DNA from: a virus
Virus record (IMG/VR): IMGVR_UViG_3300020195_000088
Span: 1-36,733 of that record
Strand: one strand, 5' to 3'
Length of the DNA: 36,733 nucleotides
Part shown: positions 22,940 to 30,816 of the stretch, in pieces
Layout: the number at the start of each line of letters is the position of its first letter
How positions within the stretch are numbered: position 1 is the stretch's first letter
Program-made: the position numbers and the translations under genes
The notes under the pieces: generated by a model
Database searches by the model: none
What the model was told of the DNA's origin: nothing
Seen by the model: the letters and a program-made list of their open reading frames with translations, nothing else

Positions 22940-23451
22940 TGGTCATTCCGGTTTTCATCAATGTGACCGAACACCCGTTGCTCAAGACAACGAAGGCGGA
23001 CCGCCGCGTCATGTTGACCGCTGCGCACCGAGCCATGGCATTGACCTGGGCGAATCGCTTCCTGCCGGTCCACTTCACGCCCGAGGCCAGCCACCGCTAT
23101 TCCCACCAGGCGCGCGCACCCGCGACCGTCAAACGCAAACGGGCCCTGGCCCGCCGCGGCAAGGCCCTGTTCGGCGGCGAAATGGACAACGTCGTCACGG
23201 GCCGCGCCATGCGCAGCATCCTGGGCAACCAGGAGATCATGGCCAACGAGCGGAAGGGCACAGCCACGATTCGGCCCCCGCGCTACTTCTGGATGTACCG
23301 CAAAGACTACCGCCAACCCAACAAGGCGGCGGAAGTCACCCGCGTGGCCGACGTCGAGATTCTCATGCTCAACGAAGTGGGCAACACGGCAATCGACCAT
23401 GCGGCGTCGACTCTAACGACTACCAAGACAACAAAATTCGGGAGTCCATAA
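22939..23451 (+). CDS. Hypothetical tail morphogenesis protein
   Basis: A 170-aa basic protein. Segments such as MALTWANRFLPVHFTPEASHRYSHQARA, then KRKRALARRGKALFGGEMDNVVTGRAMRSI, resemble HK97 gp10-like or Mu virion-morphogenesis type proteins, which join head to tail. The match is loose. ATG 22939 shares bases with the previous stop. The tail tube gene begins 1 nt after its stop, so it lies where gp10-like proteins usually do. Confidence 0.5.
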   Translation: MVIPVFINVTEHPLLKTTKADRRVMLTAAHRAMALTWANRFLPVHFTPEASHRYSHQARAPATVKRKRALARRGKALFGGEMDNVVTGRAMRSILGNQEIMANERKGTATIRPPRYFWMYRKDYRQPNKAAEVTRVADVEILMLNEVGNTAIDHAASTLTTTKTTKFGSP

Positions 23452-23452
23452 A

Positions 23453-24373
23453 ATGGGCGTTTCCAATCTCTGGTTCCTGCACGGCGTCCTGTTGCCATCG
23501 GCCACCTTCCTGTCGGAGCTGACCGACCTGTCGCCGACCAGCGGCATCGACGAGCTCGTGGGTCGTGCCAGCGGTCACCCGGACCCGCTCTTCCTGGCCG
23601 CGCGAAAAATCAACCCTGGCATCGCCTTCGAATCGCCGAGCGTCGCCCAGGTGCTGACCGCTTGCGGCGCAACATTCGCGGCCGATCTGTCGGGCGGAAA
23701 TACCGACTTGCACTACAAAAAAGGTGCGAACCTGGGCGTGCGTCTCGCCGACGCCACGGCCGGCCATCAGCGATTCCGCATGGCCAGCGGCATGATGTTC
23801 TGGGAGGAGATCAGCGCCACGCACCAGCAGGACGCCGTGATTCGTGCTCGGATCATTCCCACCTACAACGGCTCGGTGGCGCCGATCGTTCCGGCGGGCG
23901 GCCTGGCCCTGGCCGGAACCGCGGCGGCCGGGTCGTTCTACACGCTCGGTCCGATTTTCATCAACGGCACCGAACTGAACGGCATCGAGAGCATGCGGCT
24001 GACGCTCGGCGCCCAGGTCATGGAGCTAAGCTCGGGCGGCGACGTGTACACGACGTTCGCCGGCATCGGCCAGCGTGAACCCGTGCTCGAAATCACCAGC
24101 CTCGAGACCGGCGCGTGGGTCACGTATGGCTTGAACGGCACGGCCCTGAATGGCTCCAGCGGCGTGGTGGCCTATCTTCGCACGAAGACGGCCGACGGCA
24201 CCAACGCCGTGACCGGCTGCATTTCGCTCACCGCACTATACGGTCGCGTCGAAGTGTCCCAGACGGCCGGATCGGGCAACGGGCCGGCCAAGACCACATT
24301 GCGGATTCCGCTGCGGGCCAACTCCGCGGCGGCCGCTGTTCTCGCGTACGACACGAACGCCTCGCTGCCATAG
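23453..24373 (+). CDS. Major tail tube protein candidate
   Basis: A 306-aa protein of beta-rich and Gly/Ala/Thr-rich composition. It begins MGVSNLWFLHGVLLPSATFL and has repeated alternations such as GPIFINGTELNGIESMRLTLGAQV and TTLRIPLRANSAAAAVLA. Length, composition and position (after neck genes, before the chaperone and tape measure) fit the tail tube subunit that polymerises around the tape measure. No specific motif confirms it. Confidence 0.55.
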   Translation: MGVSNLWFLHGVLLPSATFLSELTDLSPTSGIDELVGRASGHPDPLFLAARKINPGIAFESPSVAQVLTACGATFAADLSGGNTDLHYKKGANLGVRLADATAGHQRFRMASGMMFWEEISATHQQDAVIRARIIPTYNGSVAPIVPAGGLALAGTAAAGSFYTLGPIFINGTELNGIESMRLTLGAQVMELSSGGDVYTTFAGIGQREPVLEITSLETGAWVTYGLNGTALNGSSGVVAYLRTKTADGTNAVTGCISLTALYGRVEVSQTAGSGNGPAKTTLRIPLRANSAAAAVLAYDTNASLP

Positions 24374-24408
24374 TCCATTCATCGGGAGCCCATTCACTGG
24401 AGAACGTC

Positions 24409-24624
24409 ATGGATCAAAAAATTCTCGTGGACACCGAAAGCGACGATTACCGTTCGGCGCTCAATCACGCGTGCCGAACGCGGCACCTGACCCACTGGGC
24501 CGCTCACCAGTTGCTCAAGAGCAGCAAGCTGGATTTAGAGGCCACGCTCGCCGAAGCCCGTGCGGCTGCCGAGGCGGAAGCTGCCACCGACGTCGAGCCA
24601 ACCAACACCCCCAAGAAAAAGTAG
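24409..24624 (+). CDS. Small charged protein between tail tube and chaperone
   Basis: A 71-aa protein starting MDQKILVDTESDD. It is helical (AAHQLLKSSKLDLEATLAEARAAAEAEAA) and ends in a lysine run, TPKKK. No family recognised. GGAGA lies just before ATG 24409. The next gene starts 3 nt after its stop. By position it may be a tail-assembly factor. Confidence 0.5.
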   Translation: MDQKILVDTESDDYRSALNHACRTRHLTHWAAHQLLKSSKLDLEATLAEARAAAEAEAATDVEPTNTPKKK

Positions 24625-24627
24625 CCC

Positions 24628-25380
24628 ATGTCCTGCCCGCTCTATTTTTTTCCGCGCACGCGTGCCGACGAAGTCACCCAAGCCGATCGGTTCAAGCTCG
24701 GTTTCCTGGAGAAGCGTGGCGTTGCGCCAGCGTTCGCCGGCATCGAAAGCGTTTCGCAGCAGGCATCGCTGTTCGAGTGCACAGGCAAGGGACCAGGCGG
24801 CGGCACGGGCATGTTCCTGACGGTCGTTCCGAACGGCGTGGCGCCGTTGCGGCTGGGCCATTATCCGGAGTTCCAGATCTGGGCCGAGCGGCCGGCCGGC
24901 GCCGACTGCTGGGTAGCCATCGATCGCGAGCATCCACCGCAACCGCACGAACTGGCGATCGGTCAGCCCAAGGGTCATTCGGTCAAGCTCGGCGACGGCA
25001 ACACCTGGACGGTGCCGATCATCCGTTCGCCGCAAGGTGGCCGCTCGCAGTTGCCCAGCGATTTCATTTACGACGGCAACGGCAATCCGCAGATCGTGCG
25101 CGACCCGGCCACCGATCGACTGTGGGAACTGGCCGGCGAAGTGTGGGACCACACGGTCGACCGCGCGAATCATCCGCTCATGCCGGCCGGTTCGGTCATG
25201 GAACTGGCCCTGGGATCGCTGGCCATGAATTACCGCGTCGGCCGCGTGGAAGCGACCCTGTTGCGGCTGTTCGGCTCGGCCAATTGGGAAAAGGTCATGG
25301 AGGCCGTGCTCGACTGGCCGGCCGTGGAAGAAATGCTGATTGTTCAAAAAAAAACGGCGAGCCATCCGCTCGGCAGCTAG
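24628..25380 (+). CDS. Tail assembly chaperone, gpG-like position, with 3' slip site
   Basis: A 250-aa protein with no firm family match. Position between tail tube and tape measure is where siphoviruses encode the gpG/gpGT tail assembly chaperones, which bind the tape measure during tail assembly. Support comes from the 3' end: nine As at 25346-25354 lie 8 codons before the zero-frame stop. In the -1 frame the sequence then stays open for 56 more codons to 25523, filling the 150-nt gap before the tape measure gene. The zero-frame product ends in QKKTASHPLGS. At 250 aa it is longer than lambda gpG (140 aa). Confidence 0.6.
   Translation: MSCPLYFFPRTRADEVTQADRFKLGFLEKRGVAPAFAGIESVSQQASLFECTGKGPGGGTGMFLTVVPNGVAPLRLGHYPEFQIWAERPAGADCWVAIDREHPPQPHELAIGQPKGHSVKLGDGNTWTVPIIRSPQGGRSQLPSDFIYDGNGNPQIVRDPATDRLWELAGEVWDHTVDRANHPLMPAGSVMELALGSLAMNYRVGRVEATLLRLFGSANWEKVMEAVLDWPAVEEMLIVQKKTASHPLGS
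25345..25355 (+). promoter_or_regulatory. A9 slippery site for -1 ribosomal frameshifting
   Basis: C followed by nine As then C. In the zero frame it reads CAA AAA AAA ACG, so the heptamer A-AAA-AAA at 25347-25353 is in the X-XXY-YYZ register required for -1 slippage. The -1 continuation is AAC GGC GAG. I did not find a clear downstream pseudoknot, though the following sequence is GC-rich. Confidence 0.65.
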
Positions 25381-25523
25381 AATCGCATGCGTGGATTCGA
25401 GGACTGGCACCGTGGCATAGGCCGTCACGGGCCGACTTACTTTTGCAATACGTGGAATCGCGGCGGGCAACGGCAGCTTCCCATCACCATCATCCGGCCC
25501 AGGCCATTGGCATCCGCCGCTAA
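25353..25523 (+). CDS. -1 frame extension (gpT-like) of the tail chaperone
   Basis: If ribosomes slip back one base on the A run, 56 residues are added to 242 residues of the upstream product, giving a 298-aa fusion. The extension begins NGEPSARQLESHAW and ends AQAIGIRR, with W/R/P-rich content (HAWIRGLAPWHRPSRADLL) followed by a His run. Its stop (25521-25523) lies 6 nt before the tape measure start at 25530, the spacing expected of a gpT-like frame. A caveat is that this frame is also open upstream as a shadow, which is common at this GC. Confidence 0.55.
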   Translation, partial: NGEPSARQLESHAWIRGLAPWHRPSRADLLLQYVESRRATAASHHHHPAQAIGIRR

Positions 25524-25529
25524 ATCATC

Positions 25530-27005
25530 ATGCCGCCAAAAGTTGAATTCACCGGCGATCCCAAGCAGCTTGTTGCCGCACTCGACAAGTTGGAGGAGAA
25601 ATACAAGAAGCTCGAACACGCTATCGGTGGCGTGGCGAAGCAGTCCAAGCAGGGCCACAACGAAATCAAGGCTCACTTCAGCGAGCAGATCACCGGCCTG
25701 GCTGCCGTGGCGGCTAGCTACTTCACGGTCGAGAAAGCGATCGAACTGACGGTCGAGGTCAACCGCCACTGGCTGGAAGAACAAGAGAAGATCGCCCATC
25801 GCGTGGACGATACGAACGCGGCATTAGTCAAGCAACTCTCACTGGCCGGCAACCTGCTGGAAGTCGAGAAGGTTCGCGCGGCCCTGTCGAACCTGCAGCT
25901 AGCGACACCCGAACAAGCCATCCAGGCATTCAGTGGCGTGCAGGCCGGCGCTCCGCAGGCGACCATAGATCAGAAGATCGAGATCGCCAAGGCCGTCGCC
26001 CCACTGGCCGCCACGGGCCGCGACGTTGGCCCGATCGGGGCGGCCGCCGGCCAGATCTTCACGCTCGGTGGCATGACGCCCAAACAAGCCGGTGGAATGG
26101 CGAACATTTTCGAGCAGCAGACGGGCGGCGGATTCGATAGGGCTCTGTCGGAAAAAAAGTTCCAGCCCGTGCGGCAGCTCGAGCAGGCCGGGTTCGACCG
26201 CAATCAACTGCTGGCGATGGAAGTCGTCGCAGTTCGCAATCAAATGGGCAGTGTGCTCAAGGATCTGTCGGGCACGGTGCTGTCGGACGAGGCCGCCCCG
26301 CGTGGCGCTTCCGCACGCGGCCCAGAAGGCAAAGCCAAGCGGCTACTGGCCAAGATGACGCCCGAAGAGCGGATGGCCGCGATCGTGTCGGGCGACGAGA
26401 GCATTCAAGCCGGCTTGCCCGACAAGCTCCGTATGGCCGGGGACCTGTTCAGCGAAAAGAAAGTCGGGCCCGTGCGGGCGATGTTCGCCGGCAGCGCCAC
26501 CTCGATCGACGGCGAGATTGCAAAACTCCAGGCGACCAAGACGGGCCGGGAAGTTTCCCAAGAAGCCCTGGCCGGTACGCGCAAGATCGATGCCGAGGGC
26601 AAAGGCGAGGACGTCGCCAAGTTCATGGCCGACGCCAATCAGGAACTGGCGATCTCGATGCGCAAGCACGGGGCCGGAAGTGCTTTCGAGTTCATGTCCG
26701 GCTCCGCGTTCTCGATCGCCCGCATGATGCACGGCTCCGACAAGGAAGGGATTATCGGTGCCTTGCGTGCGGTCGACGAAGGCGCCGCCGCGGCCTTGGT
26801 GCAGCGTGAAGAGATCGAGACTGGCCACCCGCTATTCCCTGGATCGGAAACGACGCGTGGCCTGCACACGCCAGAGATCGCCGCCACGCTGGGTGAAAGC
26901 TCGGAAGTTCTCAAGGACATCTTGATCGAACTGCGCCAGCAGCGCGTGGAAGACGGCACCAACAAGCGAACGACCGCCACGCCCACGAATCCCAACCAGC
27001 GATAA
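25530..27005 (+). CDS. Tape measure protein
   Basis: A 491-aa largely alpha-helical protein. The N-terminus (GDPKQLVAALDKLEEKYKKLEHAIGGV) is a typical tape measure start with a coiled coil. A hydrophobic segment follows (about residues 55-72). Long Ala/Gln/Lys-rich helices and an N-terminal half rich in GG turns (FTLGGMTPKQAGGMA) come next. It sets tail length. At roughly 1.5 angstrom per residue this would give a tail of about 70 nm, short for a siphovirus. ATG 25530 lies 6 nt after the -1 chaperone stop. Its own stop overlaps the next start (TAATG, 27003-27007). Confidence 0.75.
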   Translation: MPPKVEFTGDPKQLVAALDKLEEKYKKLEHAIGGVAKQSKQGHNEIKAHFSEQITGLAAVAASYFTVEKAIELTVEVNRHWLEEQEKIAHRVDDTNAALVKQLSLAGNLLEVEKVRAALSNLQLATPEQAIQAFSGVQAGAPQATIDQKIEIAKAVAPLAATGRDVGPIGAAAGQIFTLGGMTPKQAGGMANIFEQQTGGGFDRALSEKKFQPVRQLEQAGFDRNQLLAMEVVAVRNQMGSVLKDLSGTVLSDEAAPRGASARGPEGKAKRLLAKMTPEERMAAIVSGDESIQAGLPDKLRMAGDLFSEKKVGPVRAMFAGSATSIDGEIAKLQATKTGREVSQEALAGTRKIDAEGKGEDVAKFMADANQELAISMRKHGAGSAFEFMSGSAFSIARMMHGSDKEGIIGALRAVDEGAAAALVQREEIETGHPLFPGSETTRGLHTPEIAATLGESSEVLKDILIELRQQRVEDGTNKRTTATPTNPNQR

Positions 27006-27406
27006 TGCAAAACTCCATCGGCGGATTTTATTTCATCCAGCTGGCCGGCGCCATTCGGCTGCCGACTTCCGCGATCGCGGTCCACTCGCGCGCGGGTGTG
27101 GATGGTGTGACGCTGATCGACGACGGCAAGCGTGGCCAGCCGTTCGCTTTGCGGTCGATGGTCGACGCCGCCAACTACGCCGCGGCTGTTGACGAATACG
27201 ATCTCTACCGCGAGTCGGTCGGCAGCAACGACGTCGCGATCGTCTGGAACAACGTGGACCTGTCAGGCTACGCCAAGTTCCACGTGCTCGACGTGGCTCT
27301 GATTGACTGCCGCGCCATCGTGGGCGGAACCGGTGGCCTGTATCCGCCCAGCACGGGCTGGCTGGTGGCCGAGTGGACTCTGATCGCATCATCTTACGGG
27401 GAATAG
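27005..27406 (+). CDS. Hypothetical distal tail protein
   Basis: A 133-aa protein beginning MQNSIGGFYFIQLAGAIRLP, with IDDGKRGQPFALRSMVD and a beta-rich C-terminus. No named family is recognised. By order (after tape measure, before hub) it may be a distal tail protein or tail-tip component. The start overlaps the tape measure stop. The next gene starts 3 nt after its stop. Confidence 0.5.
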   Translation: MQNSIGGFYFIQLAGAIRLPTSAIAVHSRAGVDGVTLIDDGKRGQPFALRSMVDAANYAAAVDEYDLYRESVGSNDVAIVWNNVDLSGYAKFHVLDVALIDCRAIVGGTGGLYPPSTGWLVAEWTLIASSYGE

Positions 27407-27409
27407 GAC

Positions 27410-27910
27410 ATGGCAACGACCATCACCAGTGTTTTGAAATTCGGCGCCGTCACTGTCGAAACGCTCGACGCGGCTGTCGTGGCCGCCGGCTTGTCGAATC
27501 GCAAGGTGACCCATAACGGCTACGAGCGGACCGTCAACTTGAACGGCACCGACACGCCGGCTGCGTCCTTTGTTTCCTCGCAACTGCTGGCCGCCGCTAA
27601 CTCGGGCACGATCGATTGCACGTCGCTGTCCACGACTGAGGGCACGCGATCCGCCACGGGCCTCAAGCTAGTGGCCATGCGAATCCACAACCTGGCGGCT
27701 CGGGCATCCGACCACAATTTCAATATCGCGGTCGGGGCCTCAAACGGCATGGCCATCGGCGGCAGTTCGATCCGTGTTCACCCGAAAGGCTCGATCCTGA
27801 TTTTCTTCGACGACGCCCTGGTGGACGTCAGCGGCTCCCTCAAAACGCTCGACTGGACTTACAACGTGGCCGCCACCGGCGGCGTCGAAGTCACGCTTAT
27901 TTTCGGATAG
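27410..27910 (+). CDS. Hypothetical tail structural protein
   Basis: A 166-aa beta-rich protein (VLKFGAVTVETLDAAVV; LKTLDWTYNVAATGGVEVTLIFG). The composition resembles small tail-tube or decoration proteins, but no family is certain. It lies between the putative distal tail protein and the hub, with 3-nt gaps on both sides. A structural role is inferred from order. Confidence 0.5.
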   Translation: MATTITSVLKFGAVTVETLDAAVVAAGLSNRKVTHNGYERTVNLNGTDTPAASFVSSQLLAAANSGTIDCTSLSTTEGTRSATGLKLVAMRIHNLAARASDHNFNIAVGASNGMAIGGSSIRVHPKGSILIFFDDALVDVSGSLKTLDWTYNVAATGGVEVTLIFG

Positions 27911-27913
27911 TCC

Positions 27914-30172
27914 ATGGCCACTGAAGTTCGCTTTATCAACGTGCCGCGCAAAACCCGCGCGGTCAATGTGTTCACGGCCGCGTCGTGGGCCGACGAGTGG
28001 GCATATGAACCGAACCTGCACTGCGACTATTGCGCGTTCACCGCCAATCCGGAAATGGCCCGCGCCCAGCTCACCTGGCTGTACGGCCGCATCCGCCGGC
28101 CAGGCGGCGAGTGGGAAGTGGTGGAGCCGCTGGAAGCCCTTCGCAAGTTTATCCTGATCGAGATTCTGTACGAAGAGGACGGCGACATTGAGGCCACCGA
28201 GGAAGATCTGAACGCCGTCCACTGGCACGGCATCATCGAGGACGACAACGGCGAGCAGGCCCGCGAGCTCACCGATCCGGAAACGGCACGCACCGGCCGG
28301 CAGGTGTTCGTGGCCTACGGCCTGGACATCATGCTGCAAAGGCACTTGCTGCGCGAAAGCGTCGCGTTCGATCAGGCCGGCGAGGAAGTGACCATTAACC
28401 GCGCCCTGGAGTTCAATCAGCGGCTTCAATACCACGGCCAGGACAAGACCGAGCTCGGCAACCGTTCGGCCGACGTGGGAACCAACGTCGCCTACATTTT
28501 TGAGCACAACCTGGCCACGGCCGAGTATTGGACCACGCTCGACGCGGTCGAATACCTGCTGGCCTACCAGCCGCCGACCAATCAGATCAACGAGATTGAA
28601 ATCCCCTGGGAGATCGATTACGGCGAGTGGGAGAGCATTCCCAACTGGGACAAGCCGCGCGTGCCCTGTCAGGGCCGCACGCTACGCGATGTGCTGAACC
28701 ACCTGCTCAATCGCTCGCGACTGCTGGGCTATACGATCGCGGTCGACACGCGCACCGAGCCCGAGACGATTCAGATCGTGCCGTTCACGTTTACGCCGAT
28801 CGCCATCGACTTCGACGAGGACGAGTTCATTTCCAACATCATCCCGGCCAACGCCAATCAGAAGTTTTTGATATTCGAAAGCGACTGCGGCGTGGCGATG
28901 GCCGCCCTCAAGCGATCGACGCTCGAAAAATTCGACCAGGTGGTGTGTACCGGCGATCGGGTGGTGTCCTGTTTTTCATTGCAGGCATCGACGGTCGGTT
29001 CACTCGAAAAGGGCTGGAGCGGTTACCAGCAGACCCTCTACGAAGAGGCCGCCACCGGGCTGACTGGATACGGTGCCCTGGACGGTTCCGACCAGGAAGC
29101 GTTCAACAAGATGGCCCGCAACACGCACGCCACCAAGCGGGTCTATTCCTATTTCAACCTGCCCAGCAACTGGAACGGCGAAATCGTGATCGGCATCGGC
29201 GGCGGCAACTATACCGGGCCTTACTTCGAGGACCCGGACAACCCGGGCCAGCCGCTGCCGTTCTACTGGCCCGATCTGCGGTTCCTGTCGCACCTGCCGC
29301 TCAAGACCGATCACGACTATTCGACCGACGCGATCGAGCAGGCCAACGACCAGGACACCGACGTGCCCGACGAAACACCCGCCGGCCAACGCTGGGAATA
29401 CCTGCCGCCCATGGTGGCGATCCACGTGCCCGAAACCGACTCGCCAGGACGCTATCTGCTGGTCAATGCGATGGCCGCCAGCTCGGAGCTCGCGATCGTG
29501 GCCGCCGGCTTGGATGACGGCATTCGCTGGAGTGCCAGCGTGCGGACGCAAGATGAAATGCCGGGCATTGTGCTCGGCGTGCAAGGCCAGCCGCAACACG
29601 TGATGGGCCTGAACGATTTCACCGGCCTGGACGAAATCGAACAGGAAGAGGCGAAGTTTGACTGGGAAACCCTGATTATCACCGTGGCCGTTGAGTGCGA
29701 CCTGTACGCCGAAGGCGTGTATCCCGAAGACGAGGTGCTAACCAGCGAGGCCATGCGTCGCATGACGGTCGACCTTGGCGACGAATACAAGTGCCACTAC
29801 GTCGCCAAGGGAACGATGGTCGACATCGACATGGCAGACGGCTCGGTGCGCGTTTCGACCACGGGCGGCTACATCCGGGACGATCGACCCCGACTGCGAT
29901 CCCTGGCCCGCCTGGTCTATGAGTGGTACGGCATCGAGCGGCAGAGTTTGGAGTTGGTCTTTAACTACGTGACGGCCAAGCTGTCGGTGGGCGATCTGAT
30001 TACCACCATCGGCGAAGGCGACACCGAGCAAGGGATCAACAGCGTCGTGACCGGCGTCAAATACGAGTTCAGCTACAAGGAATCGGCGCAGCCGGGCGTC
30101 GCGCGGACCACGATCACGACCGACTTTGCCGAGCTGGACGCCAAGGGTTTTTCGGCACTGTCCATGGCGTAG
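27914..30172 (+). CDS. Tail hub/tip protein
   Basis: A 752-aa protein, the largest in the tail module. It has an N-terminal beta-rich part (residues 1-160), a middle part with DVLNHLLNRSRLLGYTIAVDTRTEPETIQIVPF (about 255-295) that resembles the domain order of phage hub proteins, and a C-terminal part with YVTAKLSVGDLITTIGEGD. Two acidic linkers are seen near 475-490. Position after the tape measure and before adhesin genes fits a hub that anchors receptor-binding proteins. No lysozyme or peptidase motif seen. Family match is loose. Confidence 0.55.
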   Translation: MATEVRFINVPRKTRAVNVFTAASWADEWAYEPNLHCDYCAFTANPEMARAQLTWLYGRIRRPGGEWEVVEPLEALRKFILIEILYEEDGDIEATEEDLNAVHWHGIIEDDNGEQARELTDPETARTGRQVFVAYGLDIMLQRHLLRESVAFDQAGEEVTINRALEFNQRLQYHGQDKTELGNRSADVGTNVAYIFEHNLATAEYWTTLDAVEYLLAYQPPTNQINEIEIPWEIDYGEWESIPNWDKPRVPCQGRTLRDVLNHLLNRSRLLGYTIAVDTRTEPETIQIVPFTFTPIAIDFDEDEFISNIIPANANQKFLIFESDCGVAMAALKRSTLEKFDQVVCTGDRVVSCFSLQASTVGSLEKGWSGYQQTLYEEAATGLTGYGALDGSDQEAFNKMARNTHATKRVYSYFNLPSNWNGEIVIGIGGGNYTGPYFEDPDNPGQPLPFYWPDLRFLSHLPLKTDHDYSTDAIEQANDQDTDVPDETPAGQRWEYLPPMVAIHVPETDSPGRYLLVNAMAASSELAIVAAGLDDGIRWSASVRTQDEMPGIVLGVQGQPQHVMGLNDFTGLDEIEQEEAKFDWETLIITVAVECDLYAEGVYPEDEVLTSEAMRRMTVDLGDEYKCHYVAKGTMVDIDMADGSVRVSTTGGYIRDDRPRLRSLARLVYEWYGIERQSLELVFNYVTAKLSVGDLITTIGEGDTEQGINSVVTGVKYEFSYKESAQPGVARTTITTDFAELDAKGFSALSMA

Positions 30173-30189
30173 GGGTTTTTGGAAAGACA

Positions 30190-30816
30190 ATGGGACTGAC
30201 TGCAGACCAAGACCGAATCCGCATGCTGGAAGATCGCCTTGCGCGATTGGAGCAATCTGCGCTGCGGTCGGGGAACGTCGAGGCGCGGATGGAGTCGCCG
30301 CCGCCGGTGCGATTGGCGCGGACGGTTGCGCCGGATGGCGGCAGTTATCCGACGGCAATCAGTTTGCCGACGTGCTATCCGATCATCTTTCTCGATGGCA
30401 CGTACACGCGAGTTGCCGGTGCGCAGACGCCGACCTGGACGGACCGGCAGAATATCGCCCGCGACGTGGCCTACAATCTGGCGGACGATCAACAGTACAG
30501 CTACGTGCCAGTGGGCACCACCGTGGCCGTGTGGTTCAAAAATAATCGTTGGTGGTTTTGCTGGCACACGACCGGCGGCGGTGGCTCGACGATCCACTTC
30601 GGCACGCTCACATCTAACCTGGACAGTGCCGCTGCCGAGGGCTTCATCCTCGAAGTGCCGGACGGCATCTGCCTGAATACGTTTTCGCTCGCCGGGCTGA
30701 CGGGCGACAGTGTGGCCTACGTGTTCTCTCACACGGAGGGCGAAGGCGAAGAAGCCGTCGACAATTACCACATCCTCCAAGTCCAGCATCACGTCTGCGA
30801 CGAGGAACCGGTATGA
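30190..30816 (+). CDS. Tail tip-associated protein with N-terminal coiled coil
   Basis: A 208-aa protein. Residues about 5-27 (DQDRIRMLEDRLARLEQSAL) are a strong short coiled coil, likely a trimerisation unit. The rest is beta-rich and aromatic (FKNNRWWFCWHTTGGGG), typical of small receptor-binding or fibre-cap proteins. It overlaps the adhesin gene by 4 nt (ATGA at 30813), so the two products may assemble together. No family recognised. Confidence 0.5.
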   Translation: MGLTADQDRIRMLEDRLARLEQSALRSGNVEARMESPPPVRLARTVAPDGGSYPTAISLPTCYPIIFLDGTYTRVAGAQTPTWTDRQNIARDVAYNLADDQQYSYVPVGTTVAVWFKNNRWWFCWHTTGGGGSTIHFGTLTSNLDSAAAEGFILEVPDGICLNTFSLAGLTGDSVAYVFSHTEGEGEEAVDNYHILQVQHHVCDEEPV

